A stretch of 64,000 nt of DNA from JAVKBW01 sp040222995 (GTDB taxonomy: Bacteria > Pseudomonadota > Alphaproteobacteria > UBA8366 > Aestuariispiraceae). Within the stretch, counting starts at the first letter, position 1, and every line of letters starts with the position of its first letter. The notes beneath the pieces were generated by a model. That model saw only the letters and a list, made by a program, of their open reading frames with translations, did not search any database and was not told the DNA's origin. The stretch spans positions 1 to 64,000 of the forward strand of contig JAVKBW010000045.1 in the NCBI GenBank assembly GCA_040222995.1, in the 5' to 3' direction. This document shows, in pieces, positions 60,705 to 64,000 of this stretch. The position numbers were made by a program, and so were the translations under genes.

Positions 60705-61649
60705 GTGTCTGTGTGTGAAACAGCTCGATTGGATCTGCAATCCTTCAGCGACGAAGGGTTTGTGGATTTCGGTCCCCTCATCGATACTGAAACCTGTGAC
60801 ACTCTGCTCGGCGAAATCAGGAAAACCCGGCATTTCGGACCCGATCTGTTCATGGAGCGAGCGGAATTCGAACGCTTGCAGCCGAACGCCTTCAACAAAA
60901 ACCCCCGGCCCGGCTGCAATCTGCTGGACGATCTGGCCCCGCTTTCCGAACGTATCGAAAACACACCGCGTCTGACCGCCTTCCTGACCGCACTTCTTGG
61001 CCCCGGCTACGAAATATTCCGGCGCAAGCTGGTCTGCGGCGTGTCGCGGGCATGGCTGCCGGAATGGATCAGGCGTCAGGTTGAAGGCAAGCCGTCGAAC
61101 AACATGGCCCATTTCATGCGGCCGGAAAACACCGACATCACCTGGTTCTACGGCATCGACTTTCATCAGGATCTGGTCGACTGGAAAGACGCCGAACCCG
61201 ATTTCGTGACCGTCTATGTCTATATCGACGATGTTGGCCCCGGTCAGGCTCCGCTGTTCGTTCTGCCCCGGTCGCATCTGGCCGGCGAAGACCCTTTCCC
61301 GCACGACATGGACCTGACTGACCGAAAAACAGGCACATGGCGCTATCGCAGCCGCAACGGCAGGGAATGCCTATCGGCGCAGACGGTCCTGGAGCGGCCG
61401 AAAGGCTCGGTGTTCTGCTGGCATGCCCTGACCCTGCACGGCACGCAGCCGGCGACTGTGACCGAACCGCGCATTTCCATACGGTACCTGATCAGAAAGC
61501 GCCCCGACGGTGCGGCATGCCTGATCGACAGGATAAACCGGGATATAGGGGCACGGAAAATGTCGGCGCCGCGTTTCGACCTAGACGAAAACGGTATGCC
61601 GGTTGTCGCCAGTAACAAGCTGGCGGCACTCCAGCAAAACAGTGATTAG
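60705..61649 (+). CDS. PhyH-family Fe(II)/2-oxoglutarate dioxygenase, second copy
   Basis: 314-residue PhyH-type oxygenase. The triad is visible as IDFHQDLVDW (H154, D156) and LTLHGTQPA (distal H245), with the 2-oxoglutarate Arg probably R260 in RISIRYLI. There is a large insert between the second and third ligands. The start used is GTG 60705; the ribosome site is weak, so the N-terminus may shift. It is followed after 35 nt by a FemAB-like gene on the same strand. The substrate may be a sugar or amino acid held by the cluster's assembly machinery. Confidence 0.82.
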   Translation: MSVCETARLDLQSFSDEGFVDFGPLIDTETCDTLLGEIRKTRHFGPDLFMERAEFERLQPNAFNKNPRPGCNLLDDLAPLSERIENTPRLTAFLTALLGPGYEIFRRKLVCGVSRAWLPEWIRRQVEGKPSNNMAHFMRPENTDITWFYGIDFHQDLVDWKDAEPDFVTVYVYIDDVGPGQAPLFVLPRSHLAGEDPFPHDMDLTDRKTGTWRYRSRNGRECLSAQTVLERPKGSVFCWHALTLHGTQPATVTEPRISIRYLIRKRPDGAACLIDRINRDIGARKMSAPRFDLDENGMPVVASNKLAALQQNSD

Positions 61650-61684
61650 ATCGCCCGGGTTACCCCGGACGACAGCGATTGGCG

Positions 61685-62710
61685 ATGCTTAGAGTAGTTA
61701 CTGACAGGTATGAATGGGACAGAGAAATATCCGGCATGCCGGATATCAGCATCCTTGCGTCCTCGAAATACATGCTGGCCGCCGCGCCGCTGGAAAAGGG
61801 CGGCGTCGCCATGCTTGCGGTATATGAAACCGATAAAGGAAAGCTGGTCCATCCCTTCGTACGACGGGCTATTCCCGACACCGATGACTGGTTCGACCTG
61901 ATTTCCGTGTTCGATTTCGGCGGGTTCTGGATGCTGGCCGAAACGACGGAAAACGGCAGGCGACTCGTGCGGGGGTTCGAAGAGGCTTTCGGTACATGGT
62001 GCCTGGAAAACAACATCGTCTGCGAATTCGTACGGCTTCACCCCTTTGTCTCATTCGATACAACCCTGCTTTCAGCCTACGATGTCGATCTGTTTTGCGA
62101 GAATGTCGCCATCGACCTTTCCGCCGGCTACGACCGGATTTTCAGTGAATTTTCGAATTCCCGGCAGAAGCAGGTGCGTCAGGGCCGCGAGAAATACGGA
62201 CTGACTGCTGAGGAAATCGACGACCCGGCATTGTTTACCGAGGTCTTTCACGAAAACCTCCGGCGTATCAACTCGTCGGGCTTCTACTTCTTTCCACAAT
62301 CCTTCATCCGCGAGATTACGCCGCTGAGCCGGATGTTTTTCGCCAGAACGCCTGAAGGCGAGATTTGCGCCGCGCACCTGTACCTTGTCGACGGGCCGGT
62401 GATCTTCGCCTATCTCTGTCACGGCGTTGCCGAGCATCACCATCTGAGACCGAACGACTTTCTGTACGACCATGTCCTCGACCGGTTTTCCAGGGACGGA
62501 TTCAAGAGTTTCCACTTCGGTGGTGGCGCGAAATCGCTGATGGCCTACAAGAAATCATTCGGGCCGGGCCGTGTGAACTACCGGATCGCAAACCGCATCT
62601 TCAATCGTGAAGTTTACGACGAACTGTCAGCAGGCAAAATCGCGCAAGGCGCAAGCGGCTTCTTTCCCCGATACAGGCAAAAAACGAAATCAATGTCGCA
62701 GGATGCCTAG
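61685..62710 (+). CDS. FemAB/GNAT-like aminoacyl- or acyltransferase
   Basis: 341-residue protein with the twin GNAT fold pattern of FemAB and BioF2-like acyltransferases. It has FEFHP-like CEFVRLHPFVSFD, RQKQVRQGREKYGL (a family basic block), CAAHLYLVDGPVIFAYLCHGV and LRPNDFLYDHVLDRFSRDGF, then GGGAKSLMAYKKSFGP at the C-terminus. Members add amino acids from tRNA or acyl groups from thioesters. ATG 61685 is chosen over TTG 61679. Its stop overlaps the stop of the converging gene at the right edge. Confidence 0.75.
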   Translation: MLRVVTDRYEWDREISGMPDISILASSKYMLAAAPLEKGGVAMLAVYETDKGKLVHPFVRRAIPDTDDWFDLISVFDFGGFWMLAETTENGRRLVRGFEEAFGTWCLENNIVCEFVRLHPFVSFDTTLLSAYDVDLFCENVAIDLSAGYDRIFSEFSNSRQKQVRQGREKYGLTAEEIDDPALFTEVFHENLRRINSSGFYFFPQSFIREITPLSRMFFARTPEGEICAAHLYLVDGPVIFAYLCHGVAEHHHLRPNDFLYDHVLDRFSRDGFKSFHFGGGAKSLMAYKKSFGPGRVNYRIANRIFNREVYDELSAGKIAQGASGFFPRYRQKTKSMSQDA

Positions 62711-64000
62711 GGCTGGTTGTTTCGGAAAGCGTCTAGCACCACGGATCGGACGACAGACAAATAATCCCGGTCCAGGTCCGACGCGTTCTTTGCATCGCAA
62801 CCGCCATCTTCAGCCGTCTTCTTTTCCAGCAGAACCTGCGCCACGCAATCGATCATGGAGGGCGACGGACTACTATCCCGCATTCTCCCGCAGGCCTCAA
62901 TCCCGGCATCGAGGCCGTCGACGATGGCCGCCGCCACCGGTTCCAGGTCGATCACCGCGCAGGTAACGCGCAGGATAATCTTCTCTCCTTCAGTTGACCG
63001 ATACATCGCCAGGGCTTCTTCCAGCTCGCCGTTCATCAGCAAGACGTTCGCCCACAACCGTTTGATACCCGCGTCATCGCCGTTCTGTTCAAGCGCCCGC
63101 CCCGCGAATACTTTCGCGTCGCCATAGCACCCGGCATTCAGGAAAAACACACCGGCATAAAACAGCAGATGCACACCAGGCGCCTGCCGCCGGTCCATCA
63201 GTGCCTTAACATCTTCAACCCGCCGAGTGTCCGCACGCACCGACGGATCAATGGCCAGCAGGGCAAGACCTGGAAAAATGAACCGGTCCAGGGCTTCCGA
63301 CTGCATTATCTGTTCGTGAACCAGTCGCGCCAGAGTGCCGTCGAAGGCAGGCCAGACCCGGTCGTTATGCAAACGCTGGATCGTATTTTCCTTGAGGATG
63401 TATCGCACAAGATGGTCGGCTCCTGGGTTTCCCTGAAATTCGGCGATGGCGTCTTCCAGCGGCCAGTTTACATCGGATTGCGTCTGCCTGATTCGGTGCA
63501 GAACGGTCTGCAATGGCGTTTGGCGTGGCGCAGAACCGTTAACAAGTTCGATTCTTCTGTCCCTGATCGGGTAGAGTACGCTGGCCCGCCACGCAGCCCC
63601 CATGCCCCGCACCAAACCAAGCGCATCCCGCAGATACCGATCCTTATGCGGCTCGGCAATGCGGGCGCAATGCGACCGCAACATATGAAAGATACGCAAA
63701 AGAGACCCTGTCATCGCGGCTCTCACTGCCCGCGTTTTGGCAGGTCCGGTATCGGAAAGCGGAAAATACATCAGGCGCGATATGTCATCGTAAACCCGTT
63801 CTATCGTGAGGGTATCGGCCGAAGCGATCAGGCGGTCGAGACCGACCTCCAGGGCGTCGAACACCTGTTCGAAACCCGTCTCAATCTCCTCGATGTCCTC
63901 AGGATGAAAGAGTGTGCCCTTCTCGACTGACAGAACCATCTTACCGGTCTGTCGTTCCTGCCGCGGTGCGATGTTTTCGGTCAGAACATGAAACCGCGCC
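62707..64000 (-). CDS. Unknown helical protein, 5' end outside the window (partial)
   Basis: 410 codons are readable from ATG 63939 (MVLSVEKGTLFHPEDIEE), but the same frame remains open to the window edge (RFHVLTENIAPRQERQTGK precedes that Met) with similar codon use. The true start is therefore probably farther right. The visible part is mostly alpha-helical, with a stretch like a tetratricopeptide pair (LLFYAGVFFLNAGCYGDAKV, LWANVLLMNGELEEALAMY) and many Arg and Leu residues. I cannot assign a function. It ends convergent with the FemAB gene with overlapping stop codons. Confidence 0.65.
   Translation of the reverse strand, partial: ARFHVLTENIAPRQERQTGKMVLSVEKGTLFHPEDIEEIETGFEQVFDALEVGLDRLIASADTLTIERVYDDISRLMYFPLSDTGPAKTRAVRAAMTGSLLRIFHMLRSHCARIAEPHKDRYLRDALGLVRGMGAAWRASVLYPIRDRRIELVNGSAPRQTPLQTVLHRIRQTQSDVNWPLEDAIAEFQGNPGADHLVRYILKENTIQRLHNDRVWPAFDGTLARLVHEQIMQSEALDRFIFPGLALLAIDPSVRADTRRVEDVKALMDRRQAPGVHLLFYAGVFFLNAGCYGDAKVFAGRALEQNGDDAGIKRLWANVLLMNGELEEALAMYRSTEGEKIILRVTCAVIDLEPVAAAIVDGLDAGIEACGRMRDSSPSPSMIDCVAQVLLEKKTAEDGGCDAKNASDLDRDYLSVVRSVVLDAFRNNQP

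Noticed and set aside
60576..61304. N-terminal extension of the PLP enzyme frame
   Set aside because: These codons are antisense to the PhyH gene at 60705-61649, which has its catalytic triad. A start at 60575 gives a normal-length PLP-fold protein.
1..64000. CRISPR arrays, insertion sequences, prophage or integrase genes
   Set aside because: I saw no regular spaced repeats, no transposase or integrase motifs, and no phage structural genes in any frame.

Overview
The window is about 64 kb of GC-rich bacterial chromosome, most likely from an alphaproteobacterium, possibly a marine Rhodospirillales relative. The basis is the tuf / tRNA-Gly / tRNA-Tyr / rlmB arrangement at the left edge, the dense ATGA-overlapped gene organisation, and the FixJ-type regulator, PilJ/NIT-like sensor remnant and Glx/Mgs-type glutamate synthase genes. 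Genus is not determinable from this sequence alone.

Left flank (1-5.2 kb): housekeeping genes. These are the start of EF-Tu, three tRNAs, an rlmB-type rRNA methyltransferase, a small voltage-gated channel, an SDR, the tRNA hydroxylase trhO and a glutathione S-transferase-like protein.

Nitrogen and amine catabolic island (5.4-29.5 kb): two tandem glutamine-synthetase-fold ligases, a PhyH-type Fe/2-oxoglutarate dioxygenase, a PAS-only protein and a sigma-54 enhancer-binding protein form one tight unit. It is followed by a polyamine-type ABC transporter (potDABC-like). Next come a Baeyer-Villiger monooxygenase, a GntR regulator with a third GS-fold ligase, an alpha/beta hydrolase, an MmgE/PrpD protein, a dimethylglycine/sarcosine dehydrogenase-like flavoprotein, a D-hydantoinase plus N-carbamoyl-D-amino-acid hydrolase pair, a PuuB-like oxidase and a class II aldolase. 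Together they look like an import / gamma-glutamylation / oxidation route for amines and N-methyl compounds. The substrate cannot be named from sequence.

Signalling and ammonium region (29.6-44.2 kb): a broken hybrid sensor kinase (sensor and receiver-Hpt ends kept, kinase core lost), a REC-GGDEF diguanylate cyclase, a nitrilase-family amidase, a divergent Amt transporter with a small membrane partner, and a five-gene operon (GS-fold ligase, class II amidotransferase, GXGXG protein, FMN glutamate-synthase domain, small unknown protein). That operon has the core layout of gmaS-mgsABC / glxBCD loci. A divergent GntR gene and the operon each carry a copy of a 23-nt site (19 of 23 identical), so autoregulated control is likely. 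A sensorless histidine kinase, a FixJ-like regulator and a lone receiver follow.

Glycan or specialised-metabolite region (44.2-64 kb): two PLP aminotransferase-fold proteins, a fused E1 alpha/beta thiamine enzyme with no E2/E3 nearby, three glycosyltransferase-like proteins, two radical SAM enzymes (one with a B12-type N-domain), a methyltransferase, a two-domain sulfotransferase, a second sulfotransferase, a second PhyH oxygenase and a FemAB-like acyltransferase. I do not recognise this as a named pathway. It is the best candidate for an undescribed system, probably a sulfated and unusually modified surface glycan or small molecule. Some genes here (about 54.1-57.4 kb) are visibly lower in G+C than their neighbours.
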